The notes under the pieces are model-generated. The model had not been told where the DNA came from and did not search any database. It saw only the letters and a program-made list of their open reading frames with translations. Both the position numbers and the translations under genes were made by a program. From Gaiellasilicea sp031371615 (GTDB taxonomy: Bacteria > Actinomycetota > Thermoleophilia > Gaiellales > Gaiellaceae): a stretch of DNA of 12,340 bases. The stretch lies in assembly GCA_031371615.1 (NCBI GenBank), contig JANMJY010000121.1, positions 1-12,340 of the forward strand, in the 5' to 3' direction. Position 1 is the first letter of the stretch; each line of letters opens with the position of its first letter. Below, piece by piece: positions 1-8,617 of this stretch.

Positions 1-362
1 CCACGGGGGGGGGTCGCGCGGCAGCTGGCCACGCGCGCTGGGGCGCGCTCGGGGGGCGGCGGGTTACCGGCCCGCGCCCCCACCACGGTTGCCGAGCCCG
101 GACGCGCGTCGGCGAGACGCGACTCGGCGTAGGCGATTCCCTCGCCGGTCAGGCGGTGGCTGCGCCGGCGGCGGCCGCTCGCCGTTTCCTCCCAGCGCGA
201 CTCGAGCAGCCCGCGGCCGCTCAGCCTCATCAGGATCGGATACAGCGTCCCGGAGCGGATACCGGTCTCGCGCGAAAGGTCGTAGCCATAGCGCCACGAG
301 CCGCCGACGAAGGCGCGGAAGACCGCCAGCGTCTGCGGGGAGGTATCGGGACGGCGAGCCAC
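1..362 (-). CDS. PadR-family transcriptional regulator, cut by window edge
   Basis: Reading leftwards from a GTG at 362 gives an open frame of about 120 codons that reaches the window edge. The protein begins ARRPDTSPQTLAVFRAF and carries the winged-helix signature of PadR regulators: YGYDLSRETGIRSGTLYPIL, then a region ending in a basic turn (SGRRRRSHRLTGEGIAYAE) that forms the wing. By family knowledge it should be a dimeric DNA-binding repressor answering a small molecule or stress; nothing here identifies the ligand. The core looks complete by about residue 90. The remaining Gly/Pro/Arg-rich tail does not look like PadR sequence, and a frame one base away stops at 64-66, so a frameshift near the edge (note the run of nine G at 5-13) is possible. 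It lies 35 bp downstream of the thiolase gene on the same strand but has its own promoter inside an inverted repeat, which suggests autoregulation. Family assignment is firm; the C-terminus is not. Confidence 0.82.
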   Translation of the reverse strand, partial: MARRPDTSPQTLAVFRAFVGGSWRYGYDLSRETGIRSGTLYPILMRLSGRGLLESRWEETASGRRRRSHRLTGEGIAYAESRLADARPGSATVVGARAGNPPPPERAPARVASCRATPPR

Positions 363-366
363 TTCC

Positions 367-394
367 GCCAAACTCTACATATATAGACTTTGGC
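367..394. promoter_or_regulatory. 28-bp inverted repeat, candidate PadR operator
   Basis: The left arm is GCCAAACTCTACAT. The right arm read on the opposite strand is GCCAAAGTCTATAT, identical at 12 of 14 positions with no spacer. The core TCTACATATATAGA (374-387) is AT-rich in a very GC-rich setting. The repeat ends 4 bp before the GTG of the PadR gene and contains its predicted -10 box, the usual place for an autorepressor site. That PadR binds it is an inference. Confidence 0.65.
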
Positions 395-397
395 TGT

Positions 398-408
<11 letters not shown>
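380..408 (-). promoter_or_regulatory. Candidate promoter of the PadR gene
   Basis: On the minus strand TCGACA (408-403; one mismatch to TTGACA) is followed after exactly 17 bp by TATATA (385-380). The -35 box overlaps the last codons and stop of the thiolase gene, and the -10 box lies in the 28-bp inverted repeat. The predicted start near 373 leaves a leader of only about 10 nt before the GTG at 362, with a weak GGCGGA ribosome-binding sequence. Confidence 0.5.
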
Positions 409-1549
<1,141 letters not shown>

Positions 1550-1558
1550 GAGCTGAGC

Positions 1559-2569
1559 CTAGCGGGAGTGGCTCGCGCCGGGCTCCAGCCTCCGGGCGAA
1601 CACGACGAGCAGGCGGATGCAAGCCTCGAGGTCGTCGAGCTGCGCGATCTCGTTCGGCGAGTGCATGTTGCGCAACGGGATCGAGACGAGCCCCGTCGGG
1701 ATCCCCTCCCGCGACGAGAACGTGGCATCGGCGTCCGTGTGGGTCTTCGCTCCCACCTCCACGCTGTGGTCGATCCCTTCCTCGCGGGCGGCGTCCAGCA
1801 GCAACTCGAGCACGCGGGGGCTCACCGCGGGACCACGGAAGATGGCAGGCCCGCCGCCGAGAACGTGGTGGCCGCCAGTGCTCGGGCTGTCGGTCCCGAC
1901 ATCGGTTGCATACGTGACGTCGAGCGCAACCGCCACGTCCGGTCGCAGCCGGTGCATCGCCACCCTTGCGCCCTCCGCGCCGAGCTCCTCCTGCGCCGCC
2001 GCGACCACGGCGACGTTCGCCCCGTCGAGGCGCCGGAGCGTCTCCAGGGCGACGTACACGCCGGCCCGGTTGTCGAGCCCGCGCGACGCGACCCTGCCCC
2101 CTGCGAGCTCGATCGGCGAACCGAGGAGAGCAATCGGATCGCCGGGCTCGACGAGCGAACGCGCCTCCTGGCCGTCGCGCGCGCCGATGTCGACGTACAA
2201 CTGCTCCCACTCGACCTTCTCGTTGTCCTTCGTCCGTCGGGCGATCACACCTGGGAGAGTCCCGTTGCGGGTCCGGATCTCGACGCGTTGGCCATACGCG
2301 ACGCTGGCCCGGAAGCTTCCGAGCAGGTGGACGGCGATCAATGCGTCGTCCGGGATGTGCGCCACGGCCAGGCCGACCATGTCCAAATGCGCCACCAGCG
2401 CGAGCAGCGGCCCCTCCCCCTGCCGGCGCGCGACCAGGTTCCCCACCGAGTCGGTCTCGATCTCGGCGATGTCGCCGACCGCCTCGCGCACGACATCGAA
2501 GGCCAGGTGCTCGTGCCCGGCCGGCCCGTGGGCCTGGAGAAGTGCCTCGAGGAGTGCGGGGATCGCCAC
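1559..2569 (-). CDS. M42-family metallo-aminopeptidase
   Basis: The 336-residue protein has the M42 (glutamyl-aminopeptidase/TET-like) pattern with a complete dinuclear metal site: His61 and Asp63 in AHLDMVG, bridging Asp166 in RGLDNRAG, catalytic Glu194 with Glu195 in QEELGAEG, Asp217 in ALDVTYATD, and His303 in NMHSPNE. An insert around residues 75-155 matches the dimerisation or PDZ-like domain that interrupts the catalytic domain in this family. It should be a cytosolic cobalt- or zinc-dependent aminopeptidase that trims peptides, often as a large tetrahedral assembly. The start is a GTG; an in-frame TAG at 2582-2584 excludes a longer protein, and no clear ribosome-binding site is seen. 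A minus-strand TAGACT (2584-2579) about 9 bp before the GTG could be a -10 box of a nearly leaderless transcript, but no good -35 accompanies it. The gene diverges from the trp operon, with 71 bp separating the GTG from trpL. Confidence 0.88.
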   Translation of the reverse strand: MAIPALLEALLQAHGPAGHEHLAFDVVREAVGDIAEIETDSVGNLVARRQGEGPLLALVAHLDMVGLAVAHIPDDALIAVHLLGSFRASVAYGQRVEIRTRNGTLPGVIARRTKDNEKVEWEQLYVDIGARDGQEARSLVEPGDPIALLGSPIELAGGRVASRGLDNRAGVYVALETLRRLDGANVAVVAAAQEELGAEGARVAMHRLRPDVAVALDVTYATDVGTDSPSTGGHHVLGGGPAIFRGPAVSPRVLELLLDAAREEGIDHSVEVGAKTHTDADATFSSREGIPTGLVSIPLRNMHSPNEIAQLDDLEACIRLLVVFARRLEPGASHSR

Positions 2570-2603
2570 GGCCGCCGCAGTCTAGGCATCACGCCTTCGT
2601 GGC

Positions 2604-2632
2604 TTGACGTTCGGCAGCGCTGCGCCTAGCCT
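2604..2632 (+). promoter_or_regulatory. Promoter of the trp operon
   Basis: TTGACG (2604-2609) and TAGCCT (2627-2632) are separated by exactly 17 bp. The expected start, six to nine bases after the -10 box, falls at about 2639-2641, on or beside the ATG of the leader peptide. The spacer contains a perfect 10-bp palindrome, GCAGCGCTGC (2614-2623), which could be a repressor site or chance in GC-rich DNA. Confidence 0.65.
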
Positions 2633-2640
2633 CTGACGAC

Positions 2641-2709
2641 ATGCGCTCCACCTCCCCCACCGCCTGGCACTGGCGCCTCGAGCGTGGCGGGAGCCTGCGC
2701 TCGGCCTAG
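2641..2709 (+). CDS. trpL: trp leader peptide (22 residues) with Trp-His-Trp
   Basis: An ATG opens 22 codons ending in TAG and followed by a terminator and trpE. Residues 9-11 are Trp-His-Trp (TGG at 2665 and 2671), an enrichment expected of a tryptophan-sensing leader peptide. No Shine-Dalgarno sequence precedes the ATG (CTCTGACGAC), but the promoter predicts transcription starting at the ATG itself, so initiation on a leaderless mRNA is the natural reading. The peptide has no function of its own; its translation rate at the Trp codons is the signal. The position, the Trp codons and the downstream alternative pairings all agree. Confidence 0.82.
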   Translation: MRSTSPTAWHWRLERGGSLRSA

Positions 2710-2737
2710 CCGAACGCCAACAGCCCGCTTAGCCACG
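2660..2737 (+). promoter_or_regulatory. Attenuator: pause and antiterminator pairings of the trp leader RNA
   Basis: Three mutually exclusive pairings can be drawn by hand. Segment 1, CCGCC (2660-2664, just before the Trp codons), pairs with GGCGG (2686-2690). Segment 2, CGTGGC (2683-2688), alternatively pairs with GCCACG (2732-2737), which takes three bases from the foot of the terminator stem. A further hairpin, GCG-C-TCGGC / GCCGA-A-CGC (2697-2717), spans the leader stop codon. A ribosome stalled at 2665-2673 for lack of Trp-tRNA would block segment 1 and free segment 2 to form the antiterminator; one reaching the stop at 2707 would cover segment 2 and let the terminator form. The energies were not computed. 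Confidence 0.65.
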
Positions 2738-2756
2738 ACCCTACGGGGTCGTTTTT
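2735..2756 (+). terminator. Attenuator terminator in front of trpE
   Basis: ACGACCC (2735-2741) pairs perfectly with GGGTCGT (2746-2752) around the loop TACG, giving the C(UACG)G form of the very stable UNCG tetraloops. A run of five T (2752-2756) follows. The T-run ends 6 bp before the trpE ATG, so termination would silence the whole operon. Confidence 0.85.
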
Positions 2757-2762
2757 CGTTCG

Positions 2763-3991
2763 ATGACAGCAAACGCCCACATCCCCACCGACCTCCTCAC
2801 CCCGCTCGGGGCCTATCTCCGGCTGCGCGACGGCGCCGCTGCGAGCTTCCTGCTGGAGTCGGTCGAGCAGGGACGCCTCGGCCGCCACTCCTTCATCGGC
2901 TCCGGCACCAGGCTCGTCGGCTTCGAGGAGGCGGAGGCCCTCGGTGAGCCGGTCGTCGGCTACCTCGCCTACGACCACATCGCGATGCTGGAGCCGACGG
3001 TGCCGCTGCCCACGGTCGGCCCCAACCTGCCGGAGAGCCGGTTCGTCGTCGCTGAAACGCTCATCCGCTTCGATCACGGCAGCGGCACCGCCGAGGTCCT
3101 GGCGGGCGATGAGGCCGCGATCGCAGCGCGGCTCGAGGGCGACCTTGTGTTTCAGAAACACAAGCGCTCGCCGGCCGGGGACGTCCGGCGTTTCCCGGAC
3201 CAGGCCGCCTACGAGAAGGGCGTGGAGCGGATCCGGGAGTACATCCGGGCCGGGGACGCCTTCCAGGTCGTGCTCTCGCAGCGCGCGGAGCGGCCGACCT
3301 CCGCTTCGGCGCTCGAGCTCTACCGCGCGCTGCGTCGGGTCAACCCGTCCCCGTACCTCTTCCTGCTCGAGCTCGGGGAGCTCGCACTGATCGGCTCCTC
3401 GCCTGAGACCCTCGTGAAGTGCGAGGACGGCCGCGCGAGCCTTAACCCGATCGCCGGCACGACCCACCCCGGCGAGGGTGACGCCGAGCGGCTGCTCGAC
3501 TCGGCGAAAGACCGCGCCGAGCACGTGATGCTCGTCGATCTCGGCCGCAACGACCTCTCCCGGGCCTGCACGCCGGGGAGCGTCCGCGTCGCCCGCTTCC
3601 TCGAGCCCGAGCGCTTCTCGCACGTCACCCACCTCGTGTCGGAGGTGACCGGCGAGCTACAGGCAGGCGTGACGCCGTTCGACCTGCTCCGCGACTGCTT
3701 CCCGGCGGGCACCGTCTCGGGCGCGCCGAAGGTTCGTGCGATGCAGATCGTCTCCGAGCTCGAGGGCTACCGCCGCGGGCCTTACGCCGGCGCCGTCGGC
3801 TACGTCCTGCCCGGAGGGACGATGGATACGTGCATCGCAATCCGCACGATCGTCCTCCACGACGGCGTCGCGCTGCTCCAGGCAGGTGCGGGAATCGTGG
3901 CAGACTCGGATCCAGCCGCCGAGCACCGCGAGTGCCTGAACAAGCTCGCGGCGCTCGAGGCCGCGATCGACCTCGCCGAGAAGGACGCCTG

Positions 3992-3992
<1 letters not shown>
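2763..3992 (+). CDS. trpE: Anthranilate synthase component I
   Basis: TrpE converts chorismate plus ammonia (delivered by TrpG) to anthranilate. The 409-residue protein shows LLES (30-33) of the tryptophan feedback site, RHSFIG (41-46), NPSPYLF (194-200), NPIAGT (228-233), VMLVDLGRNDLSR (255-267), FPAGTVSGAPK (313-323) and the metal-binding EHRECLNKL near 387-395. LLES and NPSPY suggest that feedback inhibition is kept. It is shorter than typical TrpE (about 460-520): the N-terminal domain jumps from SFIG to VVGYLAYD with only about 20 residues between. The usual Arg after PIAGT is Thr232-233 followed by His. The ATG is the only sensible start because the conserved TPLGAYL lies at 13-19; no Shine-Dalgarno precedes it, the space being taken by the terminator T-run. 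PabB is the main alternative, but the leader peptide and operon settle on TrpE. The stop overlaps the trpG start by one base. Confidence 0.95.
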
Positions 3993-4542
<550 letters not shown>

Positions 4543-4546
<4 letters not shown>

Positions 4547-5556
4547 TCCAGCAGGCTCTCGCGGAGCTGCTCGACGGCCGTTCGCTGGCACGGTCGCAGG
4601 CGCACGAGGTGATGGACGAGATCATGCGCGGCGAGGCGACCCAGGCCCAGATCGGCGGCTTCCTCGTGGCGCTCCGGCTGAAGGGCGAGACCGCAGACGA
4701 GATCGCGGGCTGCGCGGAGGCGATGCGCGGCCACGTGCTCGCGGTCCGGCCGCAGCGGAACGACCTCGTGGACACGGCTGGCACCGGCGGCGACGGCGCC
4801 AGCACGATCAACATCTCGACGGCGGCAGCGATCGTGGCGGCCGCCGCGGGTGCCGGCGTCGCGAAGCACGGGAACCGGGCCGTCTCGTCGGCCTCCGGCT
4901 CCGCGGACGTGCTCGAGGCGCTGGGCTTCTCGCTCGAGCAGCCGGTCGCTCGGATCGAGCAATCGATCGACGAGCTCGGCTTCGGCTTCATGTTCGCCCC
5001 CTCGCACCATCCGGCGATGCGGCATGCAGCGCCCGTGCGACGGGAGCTCGCCGCGCGTACCGTGTTCAACGTGCTCGGCCCGCTCACGAACCCCGCCGGC
5101 GCCCGCGCGCAGGTGATCGGCGTCTACATGCCGTCGCTCGTGCGCACGATCGCGGAGGTGCTCGCGCAGCTCGGCGCGAAGCGCGCGTATGTCGTGCACG
5201 GCGCGCACGGCATCGACGAGCTCTCCCCCGCCGGCCCGAACCACGTCTGCGAGGTCGTCGACGGCGAGGTGCGCGAGCGCGTGATCGACCCACTCGAGCT
5301 CGGGATCCAGCGTTGCGACCCGGCCGAGCTGCGCGGCGGTTCCCCGGCCGAGAACGCGCAGGCGATCCGCGACGTGCTGGCCGGAGGAGACGGGGGCAGG
5401 CGCGACGCGATCCTCCTGAACGCCGCCGGGGCGATCGCCGCAGCCGGTCACGCGGAGGACCTGCGGGAAGGGCTGGAGCTCGCCCGCGAGGCGATCGACG
5501 GCGGGGCCGCGGCTGCGCGGCTCGAGGAGCTCGCGAGGTTCTCCAATGCGGTTTAA
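4543..5556 (+). CDS. trpD: Anthranilate phosphoribosyltransferase
   Basis: TrpD joins anthranilate to phosphoribosyl pyrophosphate. The 337 residues match the family's usual length. The N-terminal helical domain (about 1-70) includes the conserved RGEATQAQIGGFLVALRLKG stretch; then DTAGTGGDGASTINIST (78-93) holds the GTGGD pyrophosphate loop, and KHGNRAVSSASGSADVLEALG (108-128) holds the second substrate-binding motif. RRELAARTVFNVLGPLTNPA gives the anthranilate side. The GTG start overlaps the trpG stop by 4 bp (GTGA), with AGGA (4529-4532) at a suitable distance. The gene runs 11 bp into trpC/F, so translation is probably coupled all along. No residue expected for catalysis appears to be missing. 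Confidence 0.96.
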
Positions 5557-6703
5557 GGACGCGTTGGCTGCGCCGGGTCTCGGCGCAATCGCCGAGTTCA
5601 AGCGACGCTCGCCCTCACTGGGTGACATCCGCCCGGACGCCGAGCCCGGCGTCCTTACCGCCGACTACGAGCGCGCCGGCGCTGCCGCCGTCTCGGTGCT
5701 CGTCGACGAGCGCTTCGGCGGCGACTGGGACGACCTGCGCGCCGCGCGCGCGAGCGTCGAGCTGCCGCTGCTCGCGAAGGGCTTCTTCTCGACGGAGGCG
5801 CACCTGCGCATCGCCCGGGAGGCAGGTGCCGACGCGGTGTTGCTTCTTCTCCGCGACCTCGACGACGGGGAGACCGCGACCCTGATGGCGATCGCCGGCG
5901 AGCTCGGACTGGACACGCTCGTCGAGGCGCACGACAGCGGCGAGCTCGAGCGCGCGATCGCGCTCGGTGCCCCGATCATCGGCGTCAACGCCCGCGACCT
6001 CGCCACGTTCGCGATCGACCGCCGCGCTCAGCTCGACCTCGTCGCCCGCATCCCGGCAGACCGCGTCGCGATCGCCGAGAGCGGCGTCCAGACACGCGCG
6101 CAGGGCGCCGCAGCGGAGCTCGCGGGCGCCGACGCGATCCTCGTCGGCTCGGCCCTGATGCAGGCTCCCGACCCGGGCGAGAAGCTGCGCGAGCTGCTCG
6201 CGCGTCCGCTCGTCAAGGTCTGCGGCCTGACGCGTGAGGAGGACGTCGCGGTCGCCGCCGCTGCGGGCGCCGACCTGGCGGGGTTCATCCTCGCCCCGGA
6301 GAGCCCGCGGGCGGCCTACGAAGTGCTGCCGGTCCCGGACGAGCTGCTGGCCGTCGCCGTCTGGGTCGGCAAAGCAGGCGCGAGCGGCGCGTCGCTCGAC
6401 CAGGTGCACGAGCGGGAAGAGGGCGCCGTCCGCGGTCGCGATGCCGTCCTCCTGCGAGACGGCGAACCGGTCGCGAGGCTCCTCGACCTGCCCTGGAACG
6501 CCGACGACCCCGGGCACTGGGATCGCGCAGCCTCGACCTCTGGGCGGGTCGTTCTCGCCGGGAAGCTGGCCGCGGACAACGTCGGAGAGGCGATCGAGAG
6601 GGTTCACCCGTGGGCGGTCGACGCCAGCTCGCGACTCGAAGCGTCGCCGGGGATCAAGGATCCCGACAAGGTGCGCGCATACGTCGAGGCGGCCCGTGCC
6701 TGA
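5546..6703 (+). CDS. trpCF: Bifunctional indole-3-glycerol-phosphate synthase / phosphoribosylanthranilate isomerase
   Basis: One 385-residue frame holds two barrel enzymes for consecutive steps. Residues 1 to about 218 are TrpC: Glu17 and Lys19 in EFKRRSPS, Lys78 in LLAKGFF, Glu127 in LVEAHD, Asn148 in GVNARDL, Ser179-Gly180 in IAESGV, all expected catalytic or phosphate residues. Residues about 222-385 are TrpF: Cys226 in KVCGLTREEDV and Asp359 in WAVDASS are the general base and acid, and ASPGIKDPDKV closes the barrel. The TrpC half lacks the roughly 40-residue N-terminal helix region of E. coli TrpC. The TrpF half is short (about 164 residues against about 200) and divergent: SSRLE replaces SSGVE, AGKLAADNV replaces AGGLNPENV, and no VQLHG motif is obvious. 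The order TrpC-TrpF is that of E. coli TrpCF. The frame has no stop between the halves, so the fusion is direct. The ATG is preceded by GAGG (5535-5538). Confidence 0.92.
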   Translation: MRFKDALAAPGLGAIAEFKRRSPSLGDIRPDAEPGVLTADYERAGAAAVSVLVDERFGGDWDDLRAARASVELPLLAKGFFSTEAHLRIAREAGADAVLLLLRDLDDGETATLMAIAGELGLDTLVEAHDSGELERAIALGAPIIGVNARDLATFAIDRRAQLDLVARIPADRVAIAESGVQTRAQGAAAELAGADAILVGSALMQAPDPGEKLRELLARPLVKVCGLTREEDVAVAAAAGADLAGFILAPESPRAAYEVLPVPDELLAVAVWVGKAGASGASLDQVHEREEGAVRGRDAVLLRDGEPVARLLDLPWNADDPGHWDRAASTSGRVVLAGKLAADNVGEAIERVHPWAVDASSRLEASPGIKDPDKVRAYVEAARA

Positions 6704-7808
6704 GACCTACGGAGCCTATGGCGGTCGCTACGTCCCCGAGACGCTGATCCCCGCGCTCGACGAGCTGACCGCCGCCTGGGAGGACGCGCTCGCCGACGAG
6801 AGCTACGCACGGGAACTCGATTACCTGGCGCGCACGTACGCCGGCCGTCCCACCCCGCTCACCCTCGCCGAGCGCTTCGCGCCGGACAAGCGCCTGTATC
6901 TCAAGCGCGAGGATCTCCTCCACACCGGCGCCCACAAGCTGAACAACGCGCTCGGCCAGGCCGTGCTCGCCCGCCGGCTCGGCAAGCAGCGGATCGTCGC
7001 CGAGACGGGCGCGGGGCAGCACGGCGTCGCCACGGCGACTGTGTGCGCGCGGTTCGGGCTCGAGTGCGTCGTCTACATGGGCTCCGAGGACATGCGGCGC
7101 CAGAAGCCGAACGTCGAGCGAATGGGGCTGCTCGGCGCCGAGGTGCGGCCGGTCGAGTTCGGGACGAAGACCCTGAAGGAGGCGACGAGCGAGGCGATCC
7201 GCGACTGGATCACGAACGTCGAGACGACCCACTACCTGATCGGCTCGTGCGTCGGCCCGGCGCCCTACCCCGCGATCGTGCGGGAGCTGCAGGCCGTGAT
7301 CGGCCGCGAGTCGCGCGAGCAGGTGCTCGAGGCCGAGGGCCGGCTGCCCGACGCCGTGATCGCCTGCGTCGGCGGCGGCTCGAACGCGATCGGGATGTTC
7401 GCAGGGTTCATCGACGACGCCGAGGTCGAGATCGTCGGCGTCGAGGCCGCCGGAGCCGCGAGCCTCGGCACCGGCCGGACGGGCGTGCTGCACGGCTCGC
7501 GCTCGTCGGTGCTCGCGGACGAGGACGGCCAGATCTCCGACGCCCACTCGATCTCCGCCGGGCTCGACTATCCCGGCGTCGGGCCCGAGCATGCGTTCCT
7601 GCGCGACACCGGTCGCGCCCGGTACGTCGGCACGACCGACGAGGAGGCGCTCGACGCCTTCCGCCGCCTCACCCGTACCGAAGGGATCATCCCGGCGCTC
7701 GAGCCGTCGCACGCCCTGGCCCGGGTCGAAGACCTCGACGCCGAGTTGATCGTCCTGTGCCTCTCCGGGCGGGGCGACAAGGATCTCGCAGAGGTCCTCG
7801 CGCGGTGA
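6696..7808 (+). CDS. trpB: Tryptophan synthase beta subunit
   Basis: TrpB condenses indole with L-serine using pyridoxal phosphate, receiving indole by a tunnel from TrpA. From the GTG at 6696 the protein has 370 residues and starts MPETYGAYGGRYVPETLIPA, the canonical beginning of TrpB1-type enzymes. Lys81 in GAHKLNNALGQ forms the Schiff base, Glu103 in AETGAGQHG is the catalytic acid, GGGSN (226-230) binds the cofactor phosphate, and Ser357 in CLSGRGDKD contacts the pyridine nitrogen. The start is fixed by the family N-terminus and by GAGG (6686-6689); the frame stays open far upstream, but that is shadow of trpC/F. It overlaps trpC/F by 8 bp and the methyltransferase gene by 4 bp. HKLNN replaces the HKTN of enteric enzymes, a common variation. 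Confidence 0.96.
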   Translation: MPETYGAYGGRYVPETLIPALDELTAAWEDALADESYARELDYLARTYAGRPTPLTLAERFAPDKRLYLKREDLLHTGAHKLNNALGQAVLARRLGKQRIVAETGAGQHGVATATVCARFGLECVVYMGSEDMRRQKPNVERMGLLGAEVRPVEFGTKTLKEATSEAIRDWITNVETTHYLIGSCVGPAPYPAIVRELQAVIGRESREQVLEAEGRLPDAVIACVGGGSNAIGMFAGFIDDAEVEIVGVEAAGAASLGTGRTGVLHGSRSSVLADEDGQISDAHSISAGLDYPGVGPEHAFLRDTGRARYVGTTDEEALDAFRRLTRTEGIIPALEPSHALARVEDLDAELIVLCLSGRGDKDLAEVLAR

Positions 7809-8617
7809 AGCAGGACTACGAGCGCGAGCACGCCGCCGCGTTCTTCGACGAGTACGGAGAGCGCGAATGGACGCGGTTCGAGGAGGGGCGCACGCCGCCG
7901 CAGAGCGTCGCGGTGCACGTCAGGGAGCTCCGCCGATTCATCAAAGAGGGAGACCGCGTGCTCGATATCGGCGCCGGCCCGGGCCGCTTCACGATCGAGC
8001 TCGCACGGCTCGGCGCCGAGGTCGTCGTCGCCGACATCTCGCCACGGCAGCTGGAGCTGAACCGGGAGCGCGTCGAGGAGGCCGGTCTGGAGGGGCGAGT
8101 CAGCGAGCGCGTGCTCGCGGATGTCACCGACCTCTCGCGCTTCGAGGACGCGAGCTTCGACGCGGTGGTCTGCTTCGGCGGCCCGCTCAGCTACGTCGTC
8201 GACCGCGCCGAGGAGGGCGTTGCCGAGCTGTTCCGAGTCACGAAGTCCGGCGGCCACGCTCTGGTGTCCGTGATGTCGCTGATCGGCACGGTCGTCCACT
8301 TCGCCGAGCTGCTGCTCGACCTCGCGCGCCGCGACGGCGCCGAGCCGAACGAGCAGATCGTGCGGACCGGGCTCTTGCCCCAGGGCGAGGACTATGGACA
8401 CCTGCCGATGAAGCTGTACCGGTGGAGCGAGCTGGAAGCGTTCCTCTCCCGGCACGGAACGATCGTCGCCTCGAGCGCCGCCGGGCTGCTGCCGGCGCTG
8501 TATCCGGAAGAGCCGGAGCTGATGGAGTTCATCACCCGCGTGGAGCTGGAGCTCGCGTCCGAGCCCGGGGCGCTCTCGTGTGGCCAGCACATCGTCGCGG
8601 TCGTCCGGAAGCCGTGA
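7805..8617 (+). CDS. Class I SAM-dependent methyltransferase inside the trp operon
   Basis: The 270-residue protein has the Rossmann methyltransferase fold: motif I RVLDIGAGPGRFTIELA (51-67), the acidic ribose-binding residue Asp77 in VVVADIS, Asp106 in LADVTDL, and FDAVVCFGGPLSYV (118-131) as the motif II strand, then LFRVTKSGGHALVSVMS (142-158). The N-terminus contains FFDEYGEREWTRFEEGR, and a C-terminal region (about 190-260) should make the substrate lid. The substrate is unknown: no signal for RNA, DNA, protein or small-molecule specificity is visible. The GTG at 7805 overlaps the trpB stop (GTGA) and its TGA overlaps the trpA GTG in the same way, so it is tightly co-translated with tryptophan synthase. 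Linkage to tryptophan or indole chemistry is a fair hypothesis only. The upstream open frame from 7043 is shadow of trpB. Confidence 0.85.
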   Translation: MKQDYEREHAAAFFDEYGEREWTRFEEGRTPPQSVAVHVRELRRFIKEGDRVLDIGAGPGRFTIELARLGAEVVVADISPRQLELNRERVEEAGLEGRVSERVLADVTDLSRFEDASFDAVVCFGGPLSYVVDRAEEGVAELFRVTKSGGHALVSVMSLIGTVVHFAELLLDLARRDGAEPNEQIVRTGLLPQGEDYGHLPMKLYRWSELEAFLSRHGTIVASSAAGLLPALYPEEPELMEFITRVELELASEPGALSCGQHIVAVVRKP

